DNA from: JBAXTE01 sp963556065
GTDB lineage: Bacteria; Bacteroidota; Bacteroidia; Bacteroidales; WCHB1-69
DNA length: 64,000 nt
Reading direction: 5' to 3'
Assembly: GCA_963556065.3 (NCBI GenBank)
Contig: CAUVYH020000006.1
Location: 1 to 64,000 of the forward strand
Shown here one piece after another: positions 53,060-62,434 of the stretch. The notes under the pieces are model-generated. The model did no database searches. It had not been told where the DNA came from and saw only the letters and a list, made by a program, of their open reading frames with translations. Position 1 is the stretch's first letter; every line of letters begins with the position of its first letter. The position numbers and the translations under genes were made by a program.

Positions 53060-54649
53060 TCAATTTCCCCAGCCGATAAACAGGAGGTTCATACACCCTT
53101 CGGTCCATGAGTCGGGGATTAGCGATGGCATGTTTTCATTGTTTATCATAATTCCAACTCCAAATTGTTGGGCCCACTTTCCATTGTACATGACTCCGTA
53201 TTTTAGGGTGAAAGTTCTTAAAAATGTTGTAATTACCCCTATTTCGGGATAAAAAGTGATTTTTGTTTTTTCGGTTTTAAAATACTGTGTATTTGCGCTA
53301 ATTGTTTTTCCATTGACGATATTGTAACAGTTGTATTTGCGAACATCATCGTATTGTTCGTAACCGATTGCTCCGTATATCCAAATTGGATAGCTGATGG
53401 GGTTGTATTTTACGCCCAAAGATAATGCGGTTAAATCTCTACGCGTATCATTTGTTGGGGTGATTAAATCGTATTTCGTTGAATTCGTCCCATTATTGTT
53501 AAATGTTACCGTCTCATAATCAAAAACATTGAATCGAAAATTGTAGAAAAAGCTGATTTTTTTATTGTTCAATTGGCTGATGGTTATGCCGTAGGATGGC
53601 TCTGTGTCATAGTTAAACATGATATAGGTGTAATCAAATTCTTTTATGCCATTTTCGTCGATAATTCCTCCAAAAAAGTTTGCTCTTTTTAGCTTTTTTT
53701 CAACTGTGCTTTTGTAAATGCCATTCTCGTATTTTTGCAAGTAGGATGAATAGATGCTTGATGCCGTATTGAATCTCCATTTTCTAAAATAGGAGTTGCC
53801 TGTTGTGAGATAGTTTTTTTGTAAAAGAGAGTCCAGAATCATCGTTTTTTCATCGTTTGGAAAAGTTTCAATATAAGTCCTCATGTCATCACTGTCAAGC
53901 CTTAACGCATTTTCATAAAGTTTTGATTTGTAATGTTCCCTTACCAAAGAATCATATTTGCCCTCCGGAAAATAACGAAAGTAATCTTTGATAACATGTG
54001 GATATGGTGAATTTATCGATTTTTTATAACAGTCAAACTCAAGACTGTCCAATAATAGTGTGATCTCTTTTGAATGAGCCCCGTTAGGATGATTTTTTAA
54101 ATGGCGCTGGCAATCTGAAATTTCTTTATGACGGATACAATATTTCCATGAATCATTTTCGTTGTAGCTTGGTAAAGAGTCCGTTACTGTTGTTATGTAT
54201 TTCCCGTTAGGATATTTCTTTGTGTACTCATAAGCGTAATAGGAAGATTTTTTGCTCTGAATCGTATTAAACAGTTTGTCTTCTTCTATGTTCTCTTTTT
54301 CGATATATAATTCATACTCCCTCACTTTGACATAGGATTCACTGCTCTTGTCCTTATAATGCTTAAAAAAAGATTCAATCTGTTTTTGGGCATTGAGATT
54401 ATCATCGGTTTTGATATACGAATGAATGAGCATGACTTGGAATTCTGTCTTTTCTTGGATGAAAACCTCTTCAAAACCAGGAGTTGAGCTGTTGTTATTT
54501 TTATAATTTGATATTATATCAATGTATCTTTTAAATTCATGCGAATTGTATGCTTCCTTTGCGTTCTGTAGTATTGCTTGATTCTCGTTTTGTGAAAATA
54601 CAAGTAGAAAATTGAAAAATAAAACGATGAGGAGTAGCGCTTTTTTCAT
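53060..54649 (-). CDS. Unrecognised exported protein, helical repeats plus beta-rich C-terminus
   Basis: I place the start at 54649 (MKKALLLIVLFFNFLLVFSQ), a clear signal peptide; an upstream ATG at 54667 adds six residues. The first 320 or so residues of the mature protein are helical with tetratrico-like spacing and a repeated sense of NGKYxxxV and EGKYDSLV (YPNGKYITTVTD, FPEGKYDSLVRE, YENGIYKSTVEK), so they may be helical repeats spaced by short loops. The last 190 residues are rich in aromatic alternating strands (SYGITISQLNNKKISFFYNF, RFNVFDYETVTF, IWIYGAIGYEQYDD), ending LLFIGWGN, which suggests an outer-membrane-type beta domain. I do not recognise a named family. It is AT-rich and flanked by a direct repeat. 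Confidence 0.7.
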   Translation of the reverse strand: MKKALLLIVLFFNFLLVFSQNENQAILQNAKEAYNSHEFKRYIDIISNYKNNNSSTPGFEEVFIQEKTEFQVMLIHSYIKTDDNLNAQKQIESFFKHYKDKSSESYVKVREYELYIEKENIEEDKLFNTIQSKKSSYYAYEYTKKYPNGKYITTVTDSLPSYNENDSWKYCIRHKEISDCQRHLKNHPNGAHSKEITLLLDSLEFDCYKKSINSPYPHVIKDYFRYFPEGKYDSLVREHYKSKLYENALRLDSDDMRTYIETFPNDEKTMILDSLLQKNYLTTGNSYFRKWRFNTASSIYSSYLQKYENGIYKSTVEKKLKRANFFGGIIDENGIKEFDYTYIMFNYDTEPSYGITISQLNNKKISFFYNFRFNVFDYETVTFNNNGTNSTKYDLITPTNDTRRDLTALSLGVKYNPISYPIWIYGAIGYEQYDDVRKYNCYNIVNGKTISANTQYFKTEKTKITFYPEIGVITTFLRTFTLKYGVMYNGKWAQQFGVGIMINNENMPSLIPDSWTEGCMNLLFIGWGN

Positions 54650-54809
54650 AGAGAGTTTTTTGTACAAGTTGCTGCTTAATCGAATGTTTGTACAAATTTA
54701 ATCATATTTTTTCATTTATTGTAAAATTTTAAGTCAAGATATTATTTTCAATAAGATCAATACGACGAAAACGATTGCAAGATCAATGTTCCAAAAAGCA
54801 ATTTATCTG

Positions 54810-54866
54810 CAAAATCTCACAATTTCACCAAATGTCTCTGTTTGGCTTTTAATCCTTAACTTTGCA
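54810..54866. repeat. Direct repeat flanking the envelope gene, right copy with prmC promoter
   Basis: It begins CAAAATCTCACAATTTCACC, continues GTCTCTGTTTGGCTTTTAA and ends TAACTTTGCA. The -7 box TAACTTTG (54857-54864) serves prmC 27 bp downstream. The left copy (52956-53012) has the corresponding TAGATTTG but no gene behind it. Confidence 0.6.
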
Positions 54867-54891
54867 GGATCGTAAAACTCAAAATACAACT

Positions 54892-55782
54892 ATGTCACAA
54901 GAAAATATCAACCGGATGTGGCCGGCATCTAATATGGTAGCTCAAATTCGCAAACATATTCAGCAGCAGCTTGCAACGGTTTTTCTCGATGAGCAGGAGC
55001 GAAATGTGTTGACCTCCATGATTTTGCAGCGCATCACCGGGTTGAGCAAGACCGAGATCACCATCCAGCCTGATTTCAGGGTCAACGAATCGGATATCGT
55101 GTGGCTGAAAAATGCACTGGAAGATTTGAATGATCACTGCCCGGTCCAATATGTGGTTGGTTATGAGGAGTTTTATGGACTGAAATTCAACGTCAACAAA
55201 CATGTGCTCATTCCCCGTCCCGAAACGGAAGAGTTGGTGAAATGGGTGCTTGATGATCATGCAACTTCAAAAGCTCCCTTGTCTCTGATTGATCTGGGAA
55301 CCGGTAGCGGATGCATCGCCATTGCTCTGAAACACAATCGTTCCGATTGGTCTGTTAGCGGTCTCGACAAAAGTGTGGAAGCCCTCACCGTGGCGCAATC
55401 TAATGCCTTGCAAAACGGGGTGGAGGTCGATTTTGTGGAAAATGACCTGTTGGATTTTAAACCGATGTCCCGAAAATTTGACATTGTGGTGAGCAATCCA
55501 CCCTACATCCGGAATTCCGAAAAGAGGTTGATGCAAAAGAATGTGCTGGAATTCGAACCTGAAATGGCGCTGTTCGTGGAAGACGATGATCCGCTGATTT
55601 TCTATAGGGCCATTGCCGAAATTTCAAAAACATTGCTCAAGGATAAGGGGTTCATTTATCTGGAAATCAACGAAGCCTTTGGGAATGAAACGGTGGAAAT
55701 GCTCAAAGAATATGGGTACGGGGGTGTTGAGTTGAGAGAAGATCTGTTTGGGAAATCGAGGATGGTCAAAGCAAAGAAGTAA
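54892..55782 (+). CDS. prmC: Peptide chain release factor N5-glutamine methyltransferase
   Basis: The 296-residue protein (start ATG 54892; the frame is open from 54862 but that part overlaps the promoter) methylates the GGQ glutamine of RF1 and RF2. It has an N-terminal helical domain recognising the factor (1-105, DHCPVQYVVGYEEFYGLKFN, IPRPETEELV). The SAM-binding Rossmann domain follows with LIDLGTGSGCIAIALK, and the NPPY motif in IVVSNPPYIRNSEK identifies glutamine methylation. The length is normal. Promoter -7 box TAACTTTG lies at 54857-54864. Confidence 0.95.
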   Translation: MSQENINRMWPASNMVAQIRKHIQQQLATVFLDEQERNVLTSMILQRITGLSKTEITIQPDFRVNESDIVWLKNALEDLNDHCPVQYVVGYEEFYGLKFNVNKHVLIPRPETEELVKWVLDDHATSKAPLSLIDLGTGSGCIAIALKHNRSDWSVSGLDKSVEALTVAQSNALQNGVEVDFVENDLLDFKPMSRKFDIVVSNPPYIRNSEKRLMQKNVLEFEPEMALFVEDDDPLIFYRAIAEISKTLLKDKGFIYLEINEAFGNETVEMLKEYGYGGVELREDLFGKSRMVKAKK

Positions 55783-55944
55783 AAAGTTTGAAAGTGGAAA
55801 GTCTATAAAGAGTGTTTTAATAAAAATATTTCAGCATTATTACTTTGGATAAAATTTAATTGATTTATGTTTAGCTTAAACAGGGTTTTTGATTTTTGGT
55901 TAATCATAAATTGTGAAAAAGTGAAAATAATTTGATGATTACCA

Positions 55945-55974
55945 TTGTGTTTTTTAAACTTTATTGTAAATTTG
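55945..55974 (+). promoter_or_regulatory. Promoter of the FG-GAP protein gene
   Basis: TTG (55945-55947), 19 bp, then TAAATTTG (55967-55974) matches the Bacteroidota promoter pattern. The leader before 56064 is about 80 nt. Confidence 0.6.
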
Positions 55975-56063
55975 TTCCGATTAATGATGATTGATTAAGG
56001 GTTCTATAATTATCGTTAATTTCAAACCCAAAAAAATCAGGAGAACTCCCCATATATTTAAAT

Positions 56064-59000
56064 ATGAAAAAAACAATTACATTTTTAATGTTGTGTTTGG
56101 TTGCTTTTAGCTTTCAGGACACACAGGCACAAGATTGGGCTCAAAAAGCAAAAGCTGTGCCAGTTCCATACTTACAAACTTTAAGCAATCAAAACTTTGG
56201 CAATTCCGTTGCTATTGATGGTGCCTATGCAGTGGTAGGAGCTCCAGGATATGAAAATAATTCAGGAGCAACTTTTGTGTATTTTTTTAATGGTAGTGTG
56301 TGGACATTATTAACGAGGTTAAAGGCTTCCGATTTGGTTTCCAATGATCGTTTTGGTTCTTCTGTAAGCATTTCTGGAGATAATATTGTGATTGGATCTT
56401 ATCGAGCAGCATATGTATATACCAAACCTGCTTCCGGCTGGACTGAAATGACACAAACTGCGAAATTTATAGTTTCTGATGTGTCCTCAGTATGTATTTC
56501 AGAGGATAATATTGTTGTAGGAGCCAAGACTAATAATTCAAATATTGGTTCCGCTTATGTTTATACCAAGCCGGTTTCGGGTTGGGCTGATAATACTCAA
56601 GCCGCAATACTTACTGCATCGGATGGAGCTACAAATGATTATTTTGGAAATTCAGTAAGTATCTCAGGGGATAATATTGTGATAGGTGCTTATGGCGATA
56701 ATGACAATGGTGCTGTTTCCGGTTCTGCTTATCTTTTTACCAAACCAGTACTTGGTTGGATGAATATGACTCAAGCTGCTAAATTAAAGCCTTCGGATGG
56801 AGCTACAGGTGACTATTTTGGATATTCAGTAAGTATCTCAGGGGATAATATTGTGATAGGATCTTATAGCGATGATGATAATGGTTCTGCTTCAGGTTCT
56901 GCTTATGTATTTGCCAAACCTCTTGCAGGTTGGACTTCTATGACTCAAACTGCCAAAATAAAGCCATCAGATGGGGGCGCCAATGATTTCTTTGGATATT
57001 CAGTAAATGTTTCAGCTGATACAGTTGTTGTAGGGGCTTATGGTTCTGATAATGTTGTAACTGAAGCAGGTGCTGCTTATATATTTGTAAAGCCTGAAGC
57101 CGGTTGGACTTCAATGATTCAAACTGCTAAAATCAGCACCTCTGATACGGTAAATTACGGCAGGTTTGGGTGCTCAGTAGCATTTTCCGGAAGCAATATT
57201 TTAATAGGAGCTCTTAATAATAGTGATACCGAGCTAAATTCTGGTGCAGTTTATTGCTTTCGGAAGCCGGTTTCTGGTTGGAATAATATGATTCAAACGC
57301 AAAGAATACTAATTCCTGTTTATTTTGGTAATTTACATGATTACTATGGCTATTCAGTTGCAATAGATGGGGATTATGCGGTTATTGGAAGTAATAGATA
57401 TAAAGATTCTCAAGGTATTGCTTATGTGCTTCATTATGATGGGAACACATGGATAACCCAAGCAAAACTCACTGCATCAGATGGTTCGACGAATCAATAT
57501 TTTGGAGAATCTGTTGGGATATCAGAAGATAATATTGTTGTAGGTGCATTTTATGATAGTGAAAATGGTAATACTTATTGTGGTTCTGCATATGTATTTA
57601 CTAAACCTGCTTCAGGTTGGACAGATATGACCCAAACAGCTAAACTCAGTGCTTCGGATGGAGCCGGAGGCGATTATTTTGGAAGATCTGTATGCATCTC
57701 AGGGGAAAACATTGTAGTTGGAGCTTATACGGATGATAACTCTATGGGTTCTGCATATGTTTTTACAAAGCCTGTTTCTGGCTGGGTTAATATGACACAA
57801 ACTGCTAAATTGACTGCTACGGATAGAAATGTTAGTGACTATTTTGGATATTCAGTAAGTATCTCCGGGGATAATGTTGTGATAGGAGCTTATGGTGATG
57901 ATGACAATGGCTCTTCTTCCGGCTCTGCTTATCTTTTTACCAAACCGGCATTTGGTTGGGTTAACATGACTCAAACCGCTAAAATAAAACCTTCGGATGG
58001 AATCCCCGGTGGATGTTTTGGGTTTGCAGTGGATATCTCAGGGAATGCATTGGTAGTAGGTGCTCCTTGTAGTTATGGTTCGGCTTCCAGTTCCGCTTAT
58101 GTTTTTGTTAAGCCTACTTTAGGTTGGGGGGATATGACCCAAACAGCGAAATTAATTGCATCTGATTGTGCAATTGATGATTTTTTTGGCAGATCAGTAA
58201 GAATTTGTGGAGATAATATTGTTGTAGGATCAGATGAGGATGACGATAATGGTTACCAATCCGGTTCTGTATATGTATTTTCCAAACCTGCTTCAGGTTG
58301 GTCTCAAATGATGCAGACCGACAAAATTAAATCGATAGATGGAAGTGATAATGATCATTTTGGTGAATCAGTGGGTATTACTAATAATTATATTATTGTT
58401 GGAGCTCCATATGAAAATGGAAATGGGTTTTTAACCGGTTCCGTATATCTGTTCGAAAAATGTGTTCCAACAGCTAGCACAGACATTCATGCCGCATGCG
58501 ATACTTACACCTGGATCAATGGGATAACCTATACTGAAAGCAATAATACAGCTACTGATACCCTTGTTAATTTTGCGGGTTGTGATAGTATAGTGACATT
58601 AAATTTAACCATTAAACATTCAACTTTTGTTACGGATGTTCATTTTGCATGTGATAGTTATACATGGATAGATGGGAATACATATACGTCAAGCAATAAT
58701 TCGGCTACTTATATAACTTCTAATTCTGTTGGGTGCGACAGTGTAATCACCCTTAATTTGACAATTAATTCTGTGAATTCAATAATTGATCAAGCATCTT
58801 CAACGCTTACAGCTAATCCTGCTGGAGGAACATATAAATGGTTAAATTGTAATGGATTTAGTCCAATTAGTGGACAACTGAATCAGGTTTATATCCCTAC
58901 AGCTAATGGAAGTTATGCCGTAGAAGTAACTAAATTCGGATGTGTGGATACCTCATCATGTGTAAATGTTACAACTGTTGGTGTTATTGAGAGTATAGAT

Positions 59001-59237
59001 AATAGCCAATTTCAACTATTTCCAAATCCAACTACGGGTGAAATAAACATTAAGATGAATGAAATTAATAGTAGCGTTAAGATTAATGTGCTTGATGTTA
59101 CAGGAAAACTTGTTTCATCTTATGAATATAAAGATAAACAGTTGATTACATTCACTATTAATGAATCTCCTGGGTTTTATTTTGTTGAAGTATTAACTGA
59201 CTTTGAAAAAATTAGGACAAAGATTATTAAACAATAA
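56064..59237 (+). CDS. Secreted FG-GAP-repeat protein with T9SS type A sorting domain
   Basis: The 1057-residue protein has a signal peptide (KKTITFLMLCLVAFSFQDTQ). About fourteen repeats of 45-55 residues follow, of the type YFGxSVSISGDNIVIGAYxD, GSAYVFTKPxSGW, MTQTAKLxxSDG. These FG-GAP-like units should fold into one or two beta-propellers. Two cysteine-containing repeats (CDTYTWINGITYTESNN and CDSYTWIDGNTYTSSNN) and an Ig-like piece precede a C-terminal type A sorting domain (FQLFPNPTTGEINIKMNE, FYFVEVLTDFEKIRTKIIKQ). It is exported by T9SS to the surface or medium. The function is likely adhesion or binding; the target is unknown. A terminator follows. Confidence 0.9.
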   Translation: MKKTITFLMLCLVAFSFQDTQAQDWAQKAKAVPVPYLQTLSNQNFGNSVAIDGAYAVVGAPGYENNSGATFVYFFNGSVWTLLTRLKASDLVSNDRFGSSVSISGDNIVIGSYRAAYVYTKPASGWTEMTQTAKFIVSDVSSVCISEDNIVVGAKTNNSNIGSAYVYTKPVSGWADNTQAAILTASDGATNDYFGNSVSISGDNIVIGAYGDNDNGAVSGSAYLFTKPVLGWMNMTQAAKLKPSDGATGDYFGYSVSISGDNIVIGSYSDDDNGSASGSAYVFAKPLAGWTSMTQTAKIKPSDGGANDFFGYSVNVSADTVVVGAYGSDNVVTEAGAAYIFVKPEAGWTSMIQTAKISTSDTVNYGRFGCSVAFSGSNILIGALNNSDTELNSGAVYCFRKPVSGWNNMIQTQRILIPVYFGNLHDYYGYSVAIDGDYAVIGSNRYKDSQGIAYVLHYDGNTWITQAKLTASDGSTNQYFGESVGISEDNIVVGAFYDSENGNTYCGSAYVFTKPASGWTDMTQTAKLSASDGAGGDYFGRSVCISGENIVVGAYTDDNSMGSAYVFTKPVSGWVNMTQTAKLTATDRNVSDYFGYSVSISGDNVVIGAYGDDDNGSSSGSAYLFTKPAFGWVNMTQTAKIKPSDGIPGGCFGFAVDISGNALVVGAPCSYGSASSSAYVFVKPTLGWGDMTQTAKLIASDCAIDDFFGRSVRICGDNIVVGSDEDDDNGYQSGSVYVFSKPASGWSQMMQTDKIKSIDGSDNDHFGESVGITNNYIIVGAPYENGNGFLTGSVYLFEKCVPTASTDIHAACDTYTWINGITYTESNNTATDTLVNFAGCDSIVTLNLTIKHSTFVTDVHFACDSYTWIDGNTYTSSNNSATYITSNSVGCDSVITLNLTINSVNSIIDQASSTLTANPAGGTYKWLNCNGFSPISGQLNQVYIPTANGSYAVEVTKFGCVDTSSCVNVTTVGVIESIDNSQFQLFPNPTTGEINIKMNEINSSVKINVLDVTGKLVSSYEYKDKQLITFTINESPGFYFVEVLTDFEKIRTKIIKQ

Positions 59238-59243
59238 CATGTG

Positions 59244-59284
59244 AAAAGAAGGTTGGGAAAAATATTTTTTCAACCTTCTTTTTG
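59244..59284 (+). terminator. Terminator of the FG-GAP gene
   Basis: AAGAAGGTTG (59246-59255) and CAACCTTCTT (59271-59280) form a perfect stem followed by TTTT. Confidence 0.85.
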
Positions 59285-59362
59285 GGTTAGGATTATGGTA
59301 TGAACAAAAAAAGGATGACTCAAAACCACCCTTTTCAATTTTATTATTCAATAGCCATTGAA

Positions 59363-60610
59363 TTAGTCTAAAGTATGAATCACCAGACCTGAGCGCAATT
59401 TGGGTTCGAACCAGGTTGTTTTTGGAGGCATAATGTTGCCGGTGTCTGCGATGTCGATCAATTGTTTCATCGAAACGGGATACAGTGCAAATGCCACGGC
59501 CATCTCACCATTGTCTACGCGACGTTTGAGTTCGCCCAAACCTCTGATTCCTCCTACGAAATCAATTCGTTTGGAGGTTCTTAAATCTTTGATATCCAAA
59601 ATTTTGTCTAATACCAAGTTGGAAAGGATGGTCACATCCAATACGCCAATCGGATCGGCATCGTTGTAAGTTCCTTGTTTTGCGGTCAATTTGTACCATT
59701 CACCATCGATATACATGCTGAATTCATGAAGTTTTGCAGGAGTGTATATCTCTTTGCCCATGTTTTCAACTTCAAAAACTTCGCTGATTTTAGCGATTAG
59801 TTGTTCTTTGGTCAACCCATTCAAATCCTTGATTACGCGGTTGTAATCGATAATCCGTAATTGATTGTCGGGGAAAATCACCGACATAAAGTAATTGTAC
59901 TCTTCGCTGCCCGTGTGATTCGGATTGTTCTTCTTTTTTTCAAGGCCTACCAATGCAGCGGCAGCAGTACGGTGATGACCGTCGGCAACGTATAACGAAG
60001 GAATATCGTTTTTGAAGATTTCAATGATGCGGTTAATGGTGGCATCGTCTTCAATTACCCAGAAATGGTGTCCGAAACCTTCATCGGATACGAAATCGTA
60101 TTCTGCCGGTGTCGAGGTGATACGGGCAACAATCTGATCGATTTCCTGATTGGCGGGATATGCAAAGAACACGGGTTCCACGTTGGCATCTGCTACGCGC
60201 ACGTGCATCATGCGATCTTCTTCTTTGTCCTTACGGGTAAGTTCGTGTTTTTTGATGTTGTTGTTAAAATAATCGTCAATATGGGTGCAACCCACGATTC
60301 CGTATTGAGTCCGGCCTTCCATGGTTTGAGCGTAGATATACAGATTCTCTTTGTTATCGCGGACCAACCATTTTTCGGCTTGGAACTTTTTAAAGTTTTC
60401 GGCTACTTTGTTGTAAACTTCGTCGCTATGTTCGTCGATTCCCTTAGGTAAATCGATTTCCGATTTGGTGACGTGAAGTAGTGAATATTGGTTGCCTTCC
60501 GCTTCGATGCGTGCTTCTTCGGAGTTCAGCACGTCGTATGGACGTGATGCCAATTGTTGAACGATGTTTTTCGGGGGACGTAATCCTTTGAATGCTTTAA
60601 GAATTGCCAT
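59363..60610 (-). CDS. DUF1015 family protein
   Basis: The 415-residue cytoplasmic protein matches the DUF1015 family (HD-superfamily-like annotation in older databases): the beginning AILKAFKGLRPPKNIVQQLA with PYDVL, then YSLLHVTKSEIDLP, the conserved YVADGHHRTAAAAL near residue 210 and MSVIFPDNQLRIIDYNRVIK. The biochemical role is unknown. In Bacteroidales it is commonly found with serC and serA (my recollection of family context), and here a serA-like gene lies 2.5 kb upstream on the same strand, separated by two other genes. That suggests a link to phosphoserine or phosphohydroxythreonine metabolism, unproven. Confidence 0.9.
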   Translation of the reverse strand: MAILKAFKGLRPPKNIVQQLASRPYDVLNSEEARIEAEGNQYSLLHVTKSEIDLPKGIDEHSDEVYNKVAENFKKFQAEKWLVRDNKENLYIYAQTMEGRTQYGIVGCTHIDDYFNNNIKKHELTRKDKEEDRMMHVRVADANVEPVFFAYPANQEIDQIVARITSTPAEYDFVSDEGFGHHFWVIEDDATINRIIEIFKNDIPSLYVADGHHRTAAAALVGLEKKKNNPNHTGSEEYNYFMSVIFPDNQLRIIDYNRVIKDLNGLTKEQLIAKISEVFEVENMGKEIYTPAKLHEFSMYIDGEWYKLTAKQGTYNDADPIGVLDVTILSNLVLDKILDIKDLRTSKRIDFVGGIRGLGELKRRVDNGEMAVAFALYPVSMKQLIDIADTGNIMPPKTTWFEPKLRSGLVIHTLD

Positions 60611-60703
60611 GATATTTTTGTTTTATTTGTTTGCTAGGACAAAGTAAATAAAAAAAGAGGCAACCACAAAATTTTCCAGCGATTTTCCTTGTTTTTATCT
60701 GAA

Positions 60704-60743
60704 TTTAAGAGTAAATCCTGCATTTGCAGGATTTACTCTTAAG
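60704..60743 (-). terminator. Perfect hairpin after the DUF4349 gene
   Basis: AAGAGTAAATCCTGCA (60707-60722) pairs with TGCAGGATTTACTCTT (60725-60740) across a 2-nt gap, extendable by two more pairs. It lies 4 bp after the stop codon of the minus-strand gene. It lacks a T run. Confidence 0.65.
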
Positions 60744-60746
60744 AGA

Positions 60747-61658
60747 TTATTTTGATTTTTTGATTCTTCGTTTTCTAATCAACCATCGGATTAGAAAAGT
60801 TGAAACGGCAATCACAATAATGAATGGCCAGATTGCAATAATCCATAAGAAAAAGTCAACAATCGAGGCCCATCCGCTCGCAAGAGAATCCTTAATCTTT
60901 TCGGAAAAAGTTTCCGTTTGCAGAGGTCTGTTTTTATGTGCTTTGATCTTGGTGAGGGTTAAGGATAATGAACTGTAATCGACTTGGTCGGTGATGTATT
61001 TCAGCCGGCCTTCACTGCTCTCGATTTCTTCCTGCAGCGTCCGGATATTTTCCTGAATAGCAAGAATGTCTTTAATGGTGGACGCCTTAGCCAACAGCTC
61101 TTTATATCTTTTGAGATATTCCTTTTTGTTGGTCAGCCGAGTTTCCAGATCAATAAATTCATCTGTGACATCTCTGGCCTTAATATTCTTACTGGTGATT
61201 TCGTTCTTTCCATTCTCGATTGAAGCGATGAAAAGTTCAAAATTATTTGCCGGAATTCTTATCGTTAATGAATAGGTGATTTCATTGTCGTTGTTTTCAA
61301 AATCCTCGTTATCGTAGTAGGCGTTGAATTTTTTTACAGTTTCATCGACGTTCTTTTTGCTTTCAAAAATATCCTTTGTCAGGACAAATATTTCCCCGTC
61401 CTTGATGATCTTTTTCTTGTTTATCTTTTCTGCCGAGGTCTTGATCTCATCAATCGGGGCGATGTCCTGAAGCACACAGTCTTGTATGTTTGCATCATTT
61501 TTAGCGTTCGAGGTTATCTGTGGAGCACATTGAATGGTTTCTTCGGACACATATTCCACTGGTTTGCTTTCACCCTTTTTATCAGACTTTTTATTTGAAT
61601 CACAGCCATAACTGACGCTTAAAAGCATTAGTGCCAATACTAAAAATTTTGTTTTCAT
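60747..61658 (-). CDS. DUF4349 lipoprotein
   Basis: The 303-residue protein has a lipobox (VSYGC, Cys19). The DUF4349 core (about 85-250) carries ITYSLTIRIPANNFELFIAS, VTDEFIDLETRLTNKKEYLK, a coiled coil (ILAIQENIRTLQEEIESSEG) and YSSLSLTLTKI. A C-terminal membrane helix (FFLWIIAIWPFIIVIAVSTF) is followed by a basic tail (RKRRIKKSK). It is thus held in the envelope at both ends. The function is unknown; in some bacteria similar proteins affect envelope stress or efflux. It is located between the four-helix-bundle gene and the DUF1015 gene, on the same strand. Confidence 0.88.
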   Translation of the reverse strand: MKTKFLVLALMLLSVSYGCDSNKKSDKKGESKPVEYVSEETIQCAPQITSNAKNDANIQDCVLQDIAPIDEIKTSAEKINKKKIIKDGEIFVLTKDIFESKKNVDETVKKFNAYYDNEDFENNDNEITYSLTIRIPANNFELFIASIENGKNEITSKNIKARDVTDEFIDLETRLTNKKEYLKRYKELLAKASTIKDILAIQENIRTLQEEIESSEGRLKYITDQVDYSSLSLTLTKIKAHKNRPLQTETFSEKIKDSLASGWASIVDFFLWIIAIWPFIIVIAVSTFLIRWLIRKRRIKKSK

Positions 61659-62434
61659 TGGAGTGCGTTTTTGGTGATTAATAGTTGATTTGTTACAGGT
61701 AAAACGTGTCGGCGGTTAATTTAGTGTGGGGTACAATATAAAGGGGAAACATCATGATACTTAACTGGATTTTTATAAATAGAATTCAGTTCGGCAAGCT
61801 CTCTACATCGCGACAGCCTTAGATTCATTTTTAGCATCGCTGAGCTCTCCGTCAGCTGACGGATCGGTTCAGCGTTAAGCTTCAATTTTAAAAATCAACA
61901 GTGTCCGAGAAATATAAATTTCATTATTGAGATTCACTATTGTCCGATAAATTTTCAATATTTTTTTACCCCCTGCCCCCTAAAGAGGGAAAAATATTGA
62001 AAATCTCTTATGAATATCAACACAAAAAACCAAGCTCCATTTTCTCATATCAGTTGTAAATATCAATTAATCATTATATTACATTTGTTTACTTAATTTT
62101 AATCGGACAACAATGATTGAGATTCTTTACTCCACTGCGTTACGTTCAGAATGACAGGTTTTTATAAATTATTCGCAGGGAAGAGGGGGGCTTGCTGGCG
62201 GCGAAGCCGCCAGCAAGCCCCCCTCTTCCCTAAATCAAGTTAAACCATTGTCATTCTGATCCGCCTAGTGGCGGAGAAGAATCTCAATGGTTTTTCGGAC
62301 AACAAAGTTTTAAAATCTTGTTTGCTTCAAAAAATCGAGTTTTTAGAAACCATCTTTAATAAAAAAGCACCATCGCTTCCAAGGAGTATGGTGCTTATAT
62401 TTTCAGAAGAAATATATGTAAAAGAGTTGAATGG
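61659..62434. repeat. Repeat-rich intergenic region
   Basis: 776 bp without a gene. It contains CCGTCAGCTGACGG (perfect 14-bp palindrome, near 61848), TCGGACAAC-type units at about 61896 (inverted), 61949 (inverted), 62103-62115 and 62295-62307, a CCCCCTGCCCCCTAAAGAGG block near 61971 and the composite palindrome at 62116-62288. Confidence 0.75.
62116..62288. repeat. 173-bp composite palindrome with a perfect 26-bp central stem
   Basis: Outer arms 62116-62156 and 62249-62288 share ATTGAGATTCTT and TCAGAATGACA in inverted orientation with diverged middles. The central arms 62177-62202 (starting AGGGAAGAGGGGGG, ending CTGGCGGC) and 62206-62231 are perfect reverse complements around GAA. The right outer arm contains the small palindrome CCGCCTAGTGGCGG. 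It resembles a REP/MITE-like element; related arms occur at 40483-40502. Confidence 0.8.
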
